A stretch of DNA of 64,000 bases from positions 1-64,000 of the forward strand of contig CALVHL010000009.1 of the NCBI GenBank assembly GCA_944327625.1. The letters run 5' to 3'. The notes beneath the pieces are model-generated. The model was given only the letters and a program-made list of their open reading frames with translations, did not search any database and was not told the DNA's origin. Each line of letters starts with the position of its first letter. The first letter of the stretch is position 1. The position numbers and the translations under genes are program-made. This DNA is from an uncultured Clostridia bacterium. Lineage in GTDB: Bacteria > Bacillota > Clostridia > Christensenellales > Borkfalkiaceae. Shown one piece after another: positions 43,091 to 51,951 of the stretch.

Positions 43091-43119
43091 ATAATAACTT
43101 TTTTCGGGCGCTTATTCAA
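43091..43119 (-). promoter_or_regulatory. promoter of plsC-gltS
   Basis: On the minus strand TTGAAT (43119-43114), 17 nt, TATTAT (43096-43091), 28 nt before the ATG at 43062. Confidence 0.65.
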
Positions 43120-43133
43120 GTCTTTTTAAGTAA

Positions 43134-43156
43134 TTTTCACACAATTTTGTGCAAAA
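43134..43156. promoter_or_regulatory. imperfect 23-bp palindrome upstream of plsC, possible operator
   Basis: TTTTCACACAA and TTTTGTGCAAAA (43134-43156) form a near-perfect palindrome just upstream of the plsC -35. The surrounding gap 43157-43244 holds nothing else that I recognise. Confidence 0.4.
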
Positions 43157-43244
43157 TGTATGTAAAATTTACTCGCATCCCCGTTTTCGCCGCCGTAAAG
43201 GGGCAACAGCCGCCGCAAATATTGCCTTTAAGAGAAAAAAATAA

Positions 43245-43274
43245 TTGACAAAAGACGGCGCTTCAACTTATAAT
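43245..43274 (+). promoter_or_regulatory. promoter of the polyamine operon leader RNA
   Basis: Consensus TTGACA (43245-43250), 18 nt, TATAAT (43269-43274). Transcription should start near 43281, about 370 nt before the speA start. Confidence 0.8.
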
Positions 43275-43280
43275 AGGATA

Positions 43281-43640
43281 CGGATAACTTCTATTGTATA
43301 GAGTCTTCCGAAAGCAACTATTTCCGGACCACTTCGTCTATGAAGTCAAGGCCATACGGACAGCCGGGTCCACTGCCGAGAACGGCGGTTTTCCGCTTTA
43401 TTGATTGAGTTAAAAGCTCAAATTTTATAAGTTGGTTACTTTATAACCGAAATGCGTAGACGCGCAAACTTGTGAAACGGTCAATAAGAGTAGTAAAATT
43501 GTTTGCAATATAGACTCTGTATGCCAAGCTATCTACACGGAATACGTAATGCGGTCGGAATTTACTCCGACGGCAGACGTTCTCTTTTTCGTCACGATGA
43601 TAATAGCGCAAGTTGTGTGTCACAGCTTGCGCTTTTTTGT
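43281..43640 (+). ncRNA. structured leader RNA of the polyamine operon, candidate riboswitch of unknown class
   Basis: A ~360-nt untranslated leader between a consensus promoter and the speA start. A closing stem pairs 43297-43306 with 43512-43521 (10 bp, one G-U). Inside are GGACC/GGTCC (43326-43330 with 43367-43371) enclosing the hairpin ACTTC/GAAGT (43331-43346), GCCG-AGAA-CGGC (43375-43386) and GGTTA/TAACC (43434-43448). Then come the hairpin GTCGGA/TCCGAC (43554-43571) and a terminator. Segment 43465-43474 can pair with 43607-43615, the 5' arm of the terminator, so a terminator/antiterminator switch is possible. It does not match the lysine, ykkC/guanidine, SAM or T-box patterns I know. 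Ligand unknown; a polyamine or its precursor is the natural guess. Confidence 0.6.
43605..43638 (+). terminator. leader terminator upstream of speA
   Basis: Stem AGCGCAAG / CTTGCGCT with inner TGTG/CACA (43605-43633), then TTTTTT. It stands between promoter and coding region, with the speA ribosome site directly after it, so it must be conditionally read through. Confidence 0.85.
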
Positions 43641-43652
43641 GAGGTGGAGCAG

Positions 43653-45110
43653 TTGGAAAACAAAAGAAAATCAGATCAGAACAGGGCGCCCATATACGAG
43701 GCGCTTCAGATGTTCAGGGAGATGAGGGTTGTGCCCTTCGACGTCCCCGGACATAAGCGCGGCAGGGGCAATCCCGAACTGACGGCATTCCTCGGCGAAC
43801 AGTGCGTGTCCATAGACGTCAACTCCATGAAGCCGCTGGACAACCTCTGTCACCCCGTCTCGGTCATAAGAGAGGCGGAGGAGCTCGCCGCCGAGGCATT
43901 CGGCGCGGCGCACGCCTTCCTCATGGTCGGCGGCACGACGAGCTCGGTTCAGAGCATGATACTCTCGGTCTGCAAGCGCGGCGACAAGATTATTCTCCCC
44001 CGCAACGTCCACAGAAGCGTCATAAACGCGCTCGTGCTCTGCGGCGCAATACCCGTGTACGTCAATCCCGAAGTCGACGTCAAGCTGGGCATATCGCTCG
44101 GAATGAAGCGCGAGCAGGTCGCCAAGGCGATTGCCACCCACCCCGACGCCGTCGCCGTGCTCGTCAATAACCCCACCTATTACGGTATTTGCAGCGACTT
44201 GACGGCGATAGTCGACATGGCTCACCGCGCGGGAATGTACTGCCTCGCCGACGAAGCGCACGGCACCCATTTCTATTTCGGCGAAAATATGCCCGTATCC
44301 GCAATGGCGGCGGGCGCGGATATGTCCGCCGTCTCCATGCACAAGAGCGGCGGAAGCCTCACCCAGTCCAGCCTGCTCCTCACCGGCCCCAATATAAACA
44401 GCGGCTACGTCCGCCAGATAATAAACCTCACCCAGACCACCTCGGGCAGCTATCTACTCATGTCCAGCCTCGACATAAGCAGGCGCAACCTCGCATTGAA
44501 GGGCAAGGAAGTGTTCAGAAAGGTCATCGACATGGCGGACTATGCGAGGGAGGAGATTAACGCCGTCGGCGGCTACTATGCGTTCGGCAAGGAGCTCATA
44601 AACGGCGACAGCATATTCGACTTCGACAGCACCAAACTCAGCGTCCACACCCGCGACATAGGGCTTGCGGGCATAGAGGTCTACGACCTCCTGCGCGACG
44701 AGTACGACATACAGATAGAATTCGGCGACATCGGCAATATCCTCGCGTATCTGTCGATAGGCGACAGAATGCAGGAGCTCGAGCGGCTGGTCTCCGCCCT
44801 CGCCGAGATAAGGCGAAGATACCAGAAGGACAGCTACGGCCTGCTCAGTCAGGAATATCTCGCACCCGAGGTCGTCATCAGCCCGCAGCAGGCGTTCTAC
44901 GCCAAGAAAAAGAGCGTACCGCTTAAAGAGAGCGTCGGCAGCGTGTGCAGCGAATTCATAATGTGCTACCCTCCCGGAATACCCATTCTCGCCCCCGGCG
45001 AAAGGGTGACGGAGGAGATAATTCAGTATATCGAATACGCCAAGGCAAAGGGCTGTTCAATGACCGGCCCCGAAGATCCCGAAATAAAGAATATAAACAT
45101 ACTCGCATAA
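43653..45110 (+). CDS. speA: arginine decarboxylase-type Orn/Lys/Arg decarboxylase
   Basis: A 485-residue fold-type I PLP decarboxylase of the group of Bacillus SpeA, short form without the N-terminal wing domain. Motifs are VPFDVPGHKRG, LDNLCHP, FLMVGGTTSSVQSM, LPRNVHRS, ADEAHGTHF and the PLP lysine in SMHKSGGSLTQSS (about residue 231). The presence of agmatinase downstream favours arginine as substrate. The start is TTG at 43653 behind GAGGTGGAG; the longer frame to 43503 would translate the terminator and is rejected. It is the first gene of the operon. Confidence 0.88.
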   Translation: MENKRKSDQNRAPIYEALQMFREMRVVPFDVPGHKRGRGNPELTAFLGEQCVSIDVNSMKPLDNLCHPVSVIREAEELAAEAFGAAHAFLMVGGTTSSVQSMILSVCKRGDKIILPRNVHRSVINALVLCGAIPVYVNPEVDVKLGISLGMKREQVAKAIATHPDAVAVLVNNPTYYGICSDLTAIVDMAHRAGMYCLADEAHGTHFYFGENMPVSAMAAGADMSAVSMHKSGGSLTQSSLLLTGPNINSGYVRQIINLTQTTSGSYLLMSSLDISRRNLALKGKEVFRKVIDMADYAREEINAVGGYYAFGKELINGDSIFDFDSTKLSVHTRDIGLAGIEVYDLLRDEYDIQIEFGDIGNILAYLSIGDRMQELERLVSALAEIRRRYQKDSYGLLSQEYLAPEVVISPQQAFYAKKKSVPLKESVGSVCSEFIMCYPPGIPILAPGERVTEEIIQYIEYAKAKGCSMTGPEDPEIKNINILA

Positions 45111-45122
45111 GGAGGGAGGGCG

Positions 45123-45974
45123 ATGGAACTCTGGTTCAGCGAATTTCACGCACCCGACGTCAAGCACAGCATAAGGGTAGACCGTCATCTCTACTCGCAA
45201 AAGAGCAGCTATCAGCAGATAGACGTCTTTGACACGCCCGAATTCGGCCGAGTGCTCGCGCTCGACGGCAACGTCATGCTCACCGAGCGCGACGAATTCA
45301 TCTACGACGAGATGATAACGCACGTGCCCATGTCCGTGCACCCCGACATCAAGGATATTCTCGTCATAGGCGCGGGCGACGGCGGGGTGGTCAAGGAACT
45401 CACCCGCTACGAGACCATAGAGAAGATAGACCTCGTCGAGATGGATCCGCAGGTTCTGCAGGTCTGCCGCACCTATCTTCCCGAAAACGCCAAAAAGCTC
45501 GACGACGCGCGCGTGCATATCTATTTCGACAACGCGCTGCGCTTTTTAAGGCGCTGTCACGCCGACTATGACCTCATAATCGTCGACAGCACCGATCCCT
45601 TCGGTCCGCTCGAGGGCTATTTCACCCGCGAATTTTACGGAATATGCTATAACGCCCTGCGCGACGACGGCATTATGGTAAATCAGCAGGGCAGCCCGTT
45701 CTACAAGCACGACGCGGACGCAATGCGCCGCAGTCACCACAGGATAGTTTCGACCTTCCCCATAAGCCGCGTATATCAGGCGCATATCCCCACTTACGCC
45801 GCGGGCTATTGGCTGTTCGGCTTCGCCTCCAAGAAATATCATCCCGTCGACGACTTTCAGGCGGCGCGGTGGGAGGCGCTGGGGCTTAAAACCAACTATT
45901 ACACGACGAGACTGCATATAGGTTCGTTCTATCTGCCCGCATTCCTCGAAAGAATGTTGAAGGAGGTAGAGTAA
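45123..45974 (+). CDS. speE: spermidine synthase (polyamine aminopropyltransferase)
   Basis: A 283-residue aminopropyltransferase: LVIGAGDGGVVKELTRY (decarboxylated-SAM site), LVEMDPQVLQ, and VDSTDPFGPLEGYFTREFY (putrescine site with catalytic Asp). It would make spermidine from putrescine and decarboxylated SAM. The needed SAM decarboxylase (speD) is not in the operon. GGAGGG lies 5 nt before the ATG. Its stop overlaps the speB start. Confidence 0.92.
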   Translation: MELWFSEFHAPDVKHSIRVDRHLYSQKSSYQQIDVFDTPEFGRVLALDGNVMLTERDEFIYDEMITHVPMSVHPDIKDILVIGAGDGGVVKELTRYETIEKIDLVEMDPQVLQVCRTYLPENAKKLDDARVHIYFDNALRFLRRCHADYDLIIVDSTDPFGPLEGYFTREFYGICYNALRDDGIMVNQQGSPFYKHDADAMRRSHHRIVSTFPISRVYQAHIPTYAAGYWLFGFASKKYHPVDDFQAARWEALGLKTNYYTTRLHIGSFYLPAFLERMLKEVE

Positions 45975-46831
45975 TGCTTAAACCCAACGTGCAGACCTTT
46001 ATCGCCTGCGACGCCGACTATAAGGACGCGAAGATAGTGCTGTACGGCGCACCGTACGACTGCACGACGAGCTTCCGCCCCGGCGCGCGCTTCGGCCCCG
46101 CCGCCATTCGCGGCGAGAGCTTCGGCATAGAGACTTACAGCCCTTATCAGGACAGGGACCTCGCCGACTGCCTCATCTTCGACAGCGGCGACATGGAATT
46201 GTGTTTCGGCGACAGCACGCTCGCCCTGCGCGACATTTCAAAGCGGGCGGAGCGCATACTGCGCGACGGCAAACTGCCCTTTCTGATCGGCGGCGAACAC
46301 CTCGTAACTTTCGGCGCGGTGCGGGAGGTATATAAAAAATATCCCGACCTGCATATAATCCACTTCGACGCTCACGCAGATTTAAGGCAGGACTATCTGG
46401 GCGCAAAGCTCTCCCACGCCTGCGTGATGAGGCGCTGTCACGACCTCGTCGGCGACGGCAGAATACACCAGTTCTGCATAAGGAGCGGCGACAGGACGGA
46501 GTTCGAGTTTGCCAAGAGCCACACGGATATGCACCCGTTCGACTTCTCGGGGCTGGACGAGACGGTTGCCGCGCTCAAAGAAAGCCGCGCGCCCGTCTAT
46601 ATAACCGTCGACCTCGACTGCCTCGATCCCTCGTGTTTCCCCGGGACGGGTACGCCCGAAGCGGGCGGGGTGAACTTTAAGGAGCTTCTCGCCGCGCTCG
46701 TAAAGGTCTGCGCCCTCAACGTAGTCGGCGCGGACATAAACGAACTTGCGCCCACGCTCGACTCAAGCGGCGCTTCGACGGCAATGGCGTGTAAGGTGAC
46801 GAGGGAATTCCTCCTCGCGCTGTACAGATAA
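45974..46831 (+). CDS. speB: agmatinase
   Basis: A 285-residue ureohydrolase converting agmatine to putrescine and urea. The Mn ligands are visible in GGEHLVT, HFDAHADLRQDY and DLDCLDPS. The ATG shares one base with the speE stop (TAATG). With speA it gives putrescine from arginine. Confidence 0.93.
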   Translation: MLKPNVQTFIACDADYKDAKIVLYGAPYDCTTSFRPGARFGPAAIRGESFGIETYSPYQDRDLADCLIFDSGDMELCFGDSTLALRDISKRAERILRDGKLPFLIGGEHLVTFGAVREVYKKYPDLHIIHFDAHADLRQDYLGAKLSHACVMRRCHDLVGDGRIHQFCIRSGDRTEFEFAKSHTDMHPFDFSGLDETVAALKESRAPVYITVDLDCLDPSCFPGTGTPEAGGVNFKELLAALVKVCALNVVGADINELAPTLDSSGASTAMACKVTREFLLALYR

Positions 46832-46852
46832 AATAACTTTACGGAGATAAAT

Positions 46853-48112
46853 ATGAGCAAGGTTTTGATTATAGGTTGCGGCGGCGTAGCTTCCGTCGCC
46901 ATAAGAAAGTGCTGTCAGGTCAGCGAAGTATTCACCGATATCTGCATTGCAAGCAGAACCAAGGAAAAGTGCGATAAACTCGCCGAAAGTCTCAAAGGCA
47001 GGACGGCGACCAAGATAACCACCGCAAAGGTGGACGCGGACAAGGTTGAGGAGGTAATCGCGCTCATAAAGAGCTATAAGCCCGACCTCGTGATGAATAT
47101 CGCCCTGCCCTATCAGGATCTGACCATCATGGACGCCTGCCTCGCCTGCGGCGTCAATTATATGGATACCGCCAATTACGAGCCCGAGGACACCGACGAT
47201 CCCGAATGGAGAAAGGACTACGAAAAGCGCTGCAAGGAAAAGGGCTTTTCGGCATACTTCGACTATTCGTGGCAGTGGGCGTACAGGGAGAAGTTTGAAA
47301 AGGCGGGGCTCATCGCCCTGCTCGGCTGCGGCTTCGATCCGGGCGTAACTCAGGCTTACTGCGCCTACGCGAAGAAGCACGAGTTCGACACCATAGACAC
47401 CATAGACATTCTCGACTGCAACGGCGGCGACCACGGCTATCCCTTTGCCACCAACTTCAATCCCGAGGTAAATTTAAGGGAAGTTTCCGCCCCCGGCAGC
47501 TATTGGGAGGACGGCAAGTGGGTGGAAATACCCGCTATGAGCATAAAGAGGGAGTACGACTTCGATCAGGTCGGCATGAAGGATATGTATCTTCTCCACC
47601 ACGAGGAGATAGAATCGATTGCCGAAAATATCCCCGAAGCAAAGCGCATCCGCTTCTTCATGACCTTCGGACAGAGCTATCTCACCCACATGAGATGCCT
47701 TGAAAACGTAGGTATGCTGTCGACCACGCCCGTAATGTTCGAGGGCAGGGAAATAGTGCCCATAAAGTTCCTCAAAGCGCTGCTGCCCGATCCTGCAAGC
47801 CTCGGCCCGCGCACGCACGGCAAGACCAATATCGGCTGCATATTCACGGGCAAAAAGGACGGCAAGCAAAAGAGCTATTATATCTACAACGTCTGCGACC
47901 ATCAGGAATGTTACAAAGAGGTCGAAAGTCAGGCGATAAGCTATACTACGGGCGTACCCGCAATGTGCGGCGCGCTCATGCTGCTCACGGGCAAGTGGAC
48001 AAAGACGGGCGTTCATACCGTTGAGGAATTCGATCCCGATCCCTTCCTCGACGCGCTCGACAAGTACGGTCTGCCCAGAAGCGAAAATCATAACCCCGTT
48101 CTGGTGGACTGA
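46853..48112 (+). CDS. carboxynorspermidine/carboxyspermidine dehydrogenase
   Basis: A 419-residue saccharopine-dehydrogenase-type enzyme (CASDH, also called LYS1-like). The Rossmann motif GCGGVA is at residues 8-13; SRTKEKC, GCGFDPGVTQAY and DCNGGDHGYPFATNF are typical of the family. It condenses aspartate semialdehyde with putrescine or diaminopropane to carboxy(nor)spermidine using NADPH. ACGGAG precedes the ATG. Its stop overlaps the nspC start. Confidence 0.9.
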   Translation: MSKVLIIGCGGVASVAIRKCCQVSEVFTDICIASRTKEKCDKLAESLKGRTATKITTAKVDADKVEEVIALIKSYKPDLVMNIALPYQDLTIMDACLACGVNYMDTANYEPEDTDDPEWRKDYEKRCKEKGFSAYFDYSWQWAYREKFEKAGLIALLGCGFDPGVTQAYCAYAKKHEFDTIDTIDILDCNGGDHGYPFATNFNPEVNLREVSAPGSYWEDGKWVEIPAMSIKREYDFDQVGMKDMYLLHHEEIESIAENIPEAKRIRFFMTFGQSYLTHMRCLENVGMLSTTPVMFEGREIVPIKFLKALLPDPASLGPRTHGKTNIGCIFTGKKDGKQKSYYIYNVCDHQECYKEVESQAISYTTGVPAMCGALMLLTGKWTKTGVHTVEEFDPDPFLDALDKYGLPRSENHNPVLVD

Positions 48113-49332
48113 TGGACGGTCTGCCCATAACCTCGCCCGTATTCGCCGCGCTCGGCGGCAAGTCGCCCGAAGTACTGTTTTCGGCATTGAATACGCCCTG
48201 CTATATAATCGACGAGGGCGCGTTAGAGCGCAATATTACGGTGCTTCGCGGCGTTGCGGAGCGCACGGGCGCAAAGATATTGCTCGCCCAGAAGGCGTTT
48301 TCCAACTTCGCCACGTACCCGCTCATCGCCCGCTATCTCGACGGAACGGAGGCGAGCGGACTGTTTGAAGCCCGCCTCGGTGCGGAGGAAATGCCCCAAA
48401 GGGAAGTACACGTATTCTGCGCGGCTTACAGAGATGACGAGTTTGACGAGCTCTTGAAATACGCCGACCACATAGTGTTCAATTCCCCCGCCCAGCTTCA
48501 ACGTTTCGGCAAACGCGCCAAAGCGTGCGGCAAGAGCGTGGGGCTCAGGATAAATCCCCGCTGTTCTACGCAGGAGGAACACGCCATCTACGATCCCTGC
48601 GCCGACGGCAGCCGCCTCGGCACTACCCGCGCGGTGTGGGAAAGGGATATGACGGACGAGCTCATCGCTCTCCTCGACGGGCTGCATTTCCATACGCTGT
48701 GCGAGCAGAATTCAGACGCGCTCGAAAGGACTTTCGCCGCGTTTGAAGCTCAGTTTGCGGACGTCCTCCCTAAAATGAAGTGGCTGAATATGGGCGGCGG
48801 GCATCACATAACCCGCCCCGATTATGACATAGCGCGGCTTGAAAAGGTTATCCTGCGCGCGGCTGAAAAGTGGGGCGTACAGGTCTATCTCGAACCGGGC
48901 GAAGCCGTCGCTCTCAACGCGGGCTTCGTCGCCACGCGCGTTTTAGACGTCGTCGAAAACGAGGGCGTGACTACGGCAGTGCTCGACGTCAGCGCCGCCT
49001 GCCACCTGCCCGACGTCATCGAAATGCCCTACACGCCGCCCCTGCTCGACGAGGGCGAGGGCAGAACCTGCGTCTGCCGCCTTGCCGGGCCTACCTGCCT
49101 TGCGGGCGACATAATCGGCGAATACCGCCTCAGCCGCCTGCCCGCGACGGGCGATCTGCTGATCTTCGGCGATATGGCAATCTATACTACCTGCAAGAAC
49201 AACACATTCAACGGCATGCCCCTGCCCGATATCTGGCTGAGAAAGAAGGGCGGCAAGCTTGAACGCATCGCATCTTTCGGGTATTCCGATTTCAAGATGC
49301 GCCTCGGCAACGACGGCGCTCCCCGCGACTGA
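48112..49332 (+). CDS. nspC: carboxynorspermidine/carboxyspermidine decarboxylase
   Basis: A 406-residue fold-type III PLP enzyme (CASDC). It begins with TPCYIIDEGALERN, has the PLP lysine in LLAQKAFSN (about residue 63), LRINPRCSTQEEHAIYDPCADGSRLG, HFHTLCEQN, the phosphate site MGGGHHIT and the C-terminal active-site GPTCLAGD. It decarboxylates carboxyspermidine to spermidine. The ATG overlaps the stop of the dehydrogenase (TGATG). It is the last gene of the operon. Confidence 0.92.
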   Translation: MDGLPITSPVFAALGGKSPEVLFSALNTPCYIIDEGALERNITVLRGVAERTGAKILLAQKAFSNFATYPLIARYLDGTEASGLFEARLGAEEMPQREVHVFCAAYRDDEFDELLKYADHIVFNSPAQLQRFGKRAKACGKSVGLRINPRCSTQEEHAIYDPCADGSRLGTTRAVWERDMTDELIALLDGLHFHTLCEQNSDALERTFAAFEAQFADVLPKMKWLNMGGGHHITRPDYDIARLEKVILRAAEKWGVQVYLEPGEAVALNAGFVATRVLDVVENEGVTTAVLDVSAACHLPDVIEMPYTPPLLDEGEGRTCVCRLAGPTCLAGDIIGEYRLSRLPATGDLLIFGDMAIYTTCKNNTFNGMPLPDIWLRKKGGKLERIASFGYSDFKMRLGNDGAPRD

Positions 49333-49337
49333 AAGGG

Positions 49338-49532
49338 CAATTAACCCCCGAATATGCCGCAATCAACGGGAAAAACGCAATTGCCCCCGCAATATGCGGC
49401 AACCAATTCAATAAAATATAATTGCCCCCCGCAGTATGTACCGATTAACGGGCAAAATTCAATTGCTCCCTCAATATACGGCAACCAATTCAAAAAATTA
49501 TAATTGCCCCGCATATATGCCGCGGATAACGG
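49338..49532. repeat. five degenerate copies of the dispersed TTGCCCC repeat after nspC
   Basis: Copies at about 49338-49369, 49379-49415, 49430-49452, 49470-49498 and 49502-49532 share AATTGCCCC.CGCAATATGC and a following CAAC/TAACG. Spacers of 8-20 nt are AT-rich and unequal. There is no gene between 49333 and 49699. Confidence 0.75.
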
Positions 49533-49561
49533 CTTTCGCGCGGGCATAAGCCTGAGATAAT

Positions 49562-49602
49562 AAGGTGCAGCGGACGGCTCTGCCGTCCGCTGCACCTTTA
49601 AA
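49562..49602 (+). terminator. intrinsic terminator of the polyamine operon
   Basis: A 17-bp stem AAGGTGCAGCGGACGGC / GCCGTCCGCTGCACCTT with loop TCT (49562-49598), followed by TAAAAT. It is very stable although the T tail is short. Confidence 0.75.
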
Positions 49603-49637
49603 ATGCCCTCTTTAAATGTTCTCAAAACAAATTACGC

Positions 49638-49684
49638 TAAAAAAGCAAACTCGCCCCGACGGACAGTCGGGGCGAGTTTGCTTT
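49638..49684 (-). terminator. intrinsic terminator of rubrerythrin
   Basis: A 19-bp stem AAAGCAAACTCGCCCCGAC with its complement (49642-49684), followed on the minus strand by further T. Confidence 0.85.
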
Positions 49685-49699
49685 AAATTATACTCAATC

Positions 49700-50245
49700 T
49701 CAATAGTTTTCCTTATGCACTTCAAAGTATGCCTGAGGGTGGTTGCAGACGGGGCAGACGTCGGGCGCTTTGGTGCCTACGACTATGTGACCGCAGTTGC
49801 GGCACTCCCATACCGTCACGCCGCTCTTTTCAAATACGGCTTTGGTCTCGACATTGTTTAAAAGTGCGCGGTATCGCTCCTCGTGCGTCTTTTCTATTGC
49901 CGCAACGCCGCGGAACTGCGCCGCAAGCTCGGTAAAGCCTTCTTCCTCGGCTTCGCGAGCCATTCTCTCGTACATATCCGTCCATTCGGCATTCTCGCCC
50001 TCGGCGGCGTGAAGCAGGTTTTCAGACGTATCGCCCAGCTCGCCCAGCGCCTTGAACCACAGTTTTGCGTGTTCCTTTTCGTTCTCGGCGGTCTTCAAGA
50101 ACAGCTCTGCAATCTGCTCGTAGCCCGCCTTTTTTGCCACGGACGCGAAATAGGTGTACTTATTTCTCGCCTGCGATTCGCCCGCAAACGCCTCCCAGAG
50201 GTTCTTTTCGGTCTTGGTGCCCGCGTAAGGGTTTTTCTTGCTCAT
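49700..50245 (-). CDS. rbr: rubrerythrin
   Basis: A 181-residue peroxide-reducing protein. The N-terminal four-helix bundle has the diiron ligands in [26 protein letters not shown] and EKTHEERY. The C-terminal rubredoxin domain has WECRNCGH and CPVCNHP. AAAGGAG lies 8 nt before the ATG. It supports an anaerobic life style. Confidence 0.95.
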   Translation of the reverse strand: MSKKNPYAGTKTEKNLWEAFAGESQARNKYTYFASVAKKAGYEQIAELFLKTAENEKEHAKLWFKALGELGDTSENLLHAAEGENAEWTDMYERMAREAEEEGFTELAAQFRGVAAIEKTHEERYRALLNNVETKAVFEKSGVTVWECRNCGHIVVGTKAPDVCPVCNHPQAYFEVHKENY

Positions 50246-50305
50246 TGTATTTACTCCTTTAAAAAAATTATTTTTCTTATATTTTCCCGACGCGTATTTG
50301 CGCCG

Positions 50306-51688
50306 TCATTTTTGTTCTTTCAGCCCGTCCGCGCGGGGCTTTTTTATGCGCACTGTCACGCGCGTTCCCTCGCCTTTTGCGCTTGCGATATCGATTTCTG
50401 CGTTCATCAGCAGCTTAAATCTCTCGCGTGAGTTGCGTATGCCGTAAGAATTTTCCTTTATGTCGCTCTCGTCGAAGCCCGCGCCGTTGTCGCTTATCTC
50501 CAACCAGATCTCCTCGCCGTGTTCGCTCGTCGAAATCTCTATAAAGCCGTCCTCTTTGGCGTTGACCTTGCTGTACTTTATGGCGTTCTCGACGAACGGT
50601 TGAAGGGAGAGTACGGGCACGGAAAAGTCGGTTATGTCTATGTCGTATATGACGTTGAATTTTTTGTCGTAACGCGCGTTTTCCAGCTCGATATAATTTT
50701 CGATATTGTCAAGTTCGCGCTCGAAGGGAATTAGGTCGGTATCCGCCGCCTCGACGTTGGAGCGCAGGTGCCGCGAAAAGAGGTTCATCGCGTGGTCGCC
50801 CTCGTCAAGGTTCTTGTGATAGAGCGATTTTATCGCCGTAAGCGAATTGAATATGAAGTGCGGCTTAATCTGCTCCCTCAGAACTTCCGATTTGAGCGTA
50901 TTGAGTTGCAGTTTATATTCGCTCGCTTTGAGCGCCGCCCGCGTCGTGCGGATGATGTAGTAGAAGTATATGATGAGAAAGACGAGCACTATTATGAACA
51001 TATACACGAGCGAATATCCCGCCGTGCTGACGTTTATAAGCCTGTTTCTCTCCATTACGTACACCGTCTGCGCCCCGTAGACCGAATAGGTAATAAACGA
51101 GGTCATATAGAAGGTGAAGTCGTCCTTTTTCCGCTTGCAGATTATGACGCTCATCGCCGCGAATACGCCCAGCGTAAGCGCAATATAGATGATATAGGGT
51201 ATATAGCTGAGGTTGCGCTCCTGCATGAGAACGTAAAATAGAAAGGCCGTGAGCGAGATTATGAACAGCGCGAGCACGACGGGCGGCTTCATTTTGAGCG
51301 CGTACAGATAATTGAAGAAATAGTAGACCGAACCTACGAGGCAGACGAACGACATAAAGCTGAATATGTCGGCGACGTCGGGCAGGAAGTGCAGCCCGAG
51401 CGTCTGAAAGGTGTTTATGGCGTCGGTGGAGCTAAGGTAGTAGAAGAACAGCATCGCCGCTATTATCACCGTGTGCACCGTCGAGCCTGCAAGCTTCATG
51501 CTCGCCACTATCTCTATGAATACTATGAGCAGCAAAAGGGCGAGCGCGACCATGCTCATCAGGTTTACCACCGTAAGGAAAACCTGCGAGACCTGGTTAT
51601 TGAGCGCGTCGCATACGAGCGCGACGATTGTGCCGGAAATGAGCAGCAGCACGTCCAATACCGCCGCCGCAATTCTCTTTTGCCTCAT
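50306..51688 (-). CDS. LytS/YesM-type sensor histidine kinase, orphan
   Basis: A 460-residue membrane kinase with seven to eight hydrophobic helices (about residues 8-250), then a linker helix and a His_kinase domain: phospho-His in [13 protein letters not shown]-box [11 protein letters not shown], and DNGAGFD of the ATPase. No response regulator is next to it. On the minus strand TATAAT lies 6 nt before the ATG with a TTGACG -35 at 17 nt, and there is no Shine-Dalgarno sequence, so the mRNA is probably leaderless. Confidence 0.85.
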   Translation of the reverse strand: MRQKRIAAAVLDVLLLISGTIVALVCDALNNQVSQVFLTVVNLMSMVALALLLLIVFIEIVASMKLAGSTVHTVIIAAMLFFYYLSSTDAINTFQTLGLHFLPDVADIFSFMSFVCLVGSVYYFFNYLYALKMKPPVVLALFIISLTAFLFYVLMQERNLSYIPYIIYIALTLGVFAAMSVIICKRKKDDFTFYMTSFITYSVYGAQTVYVMERNRLINVSTAGYSLVYMFIIVLVFLIIYFYYIIRTTRAALKASEYKLQLNTLKSEVLREQIKPHFIFNSLTAIKSLYHKNLDEGDHAMNLFSRHLRSNVEAADTDLIPFERELDNIENYIELENARYDKKFNVIYDIDITDFSVPVLSLQPFVENAIKYSKVNAKEDGFIEISTSEHGEEIWLEISDNGAGFDESDIKENSYGIRNSRERFKLLMNAEIDIASAKGEGTRVTVRIKKPRADGLKEQK

Positions 51689-51694
51689 ACTTTG

Positions 51695-51723
51695 ATTATA
51701 CCAAATCGCGCGCCCGCCGTCAA
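51695..51723 (-). promoter_or_regulatory. promoter placed directly before the histidine kinase ATG
   Basis: On the minus strand TTGACG (51723-51718), 17 nt, TATAAT (51700-51695), then 6 nt and ATG (51688). The transcription start is expected at the A of the ATG. Confidence 0.7.
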
Positions 51724-51951
51724 TGCCTTTTAATTATTTCCCCGCTCGCCCGTCCGCGCCCGCAGCTTTCCCGCCCGCGCTCTGCCGCGCCGTTGCCGCT
51801 TTTTGCCAAAGCCCGCCCGTCTGCCTGCCCTGCGGACAAAAAATATTTTACGAAGTGTTTAAAAGCCGCAAAATTGTCTTATAAATCTATCGTAAGCAAA
51901 ATTGTAAAGCGCCGCGAAAGAGAGAGGCGGCGCACAGAGGAGGTTAAAACT

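Noticed and set aside
43281-43640. Lysine, guanidine (ykkC), SAM or T-box leader
   Set aside because: None of the conserved core sequences I know for those classes is present.
43503-43652. N-terminal extension of the arginine decarboxylase from ATG/other start at 43503
   Set aside because: It would translate an intrinsic terminator and has no ribosome site; TTG 43653 has GAGGTGGAG upstream.
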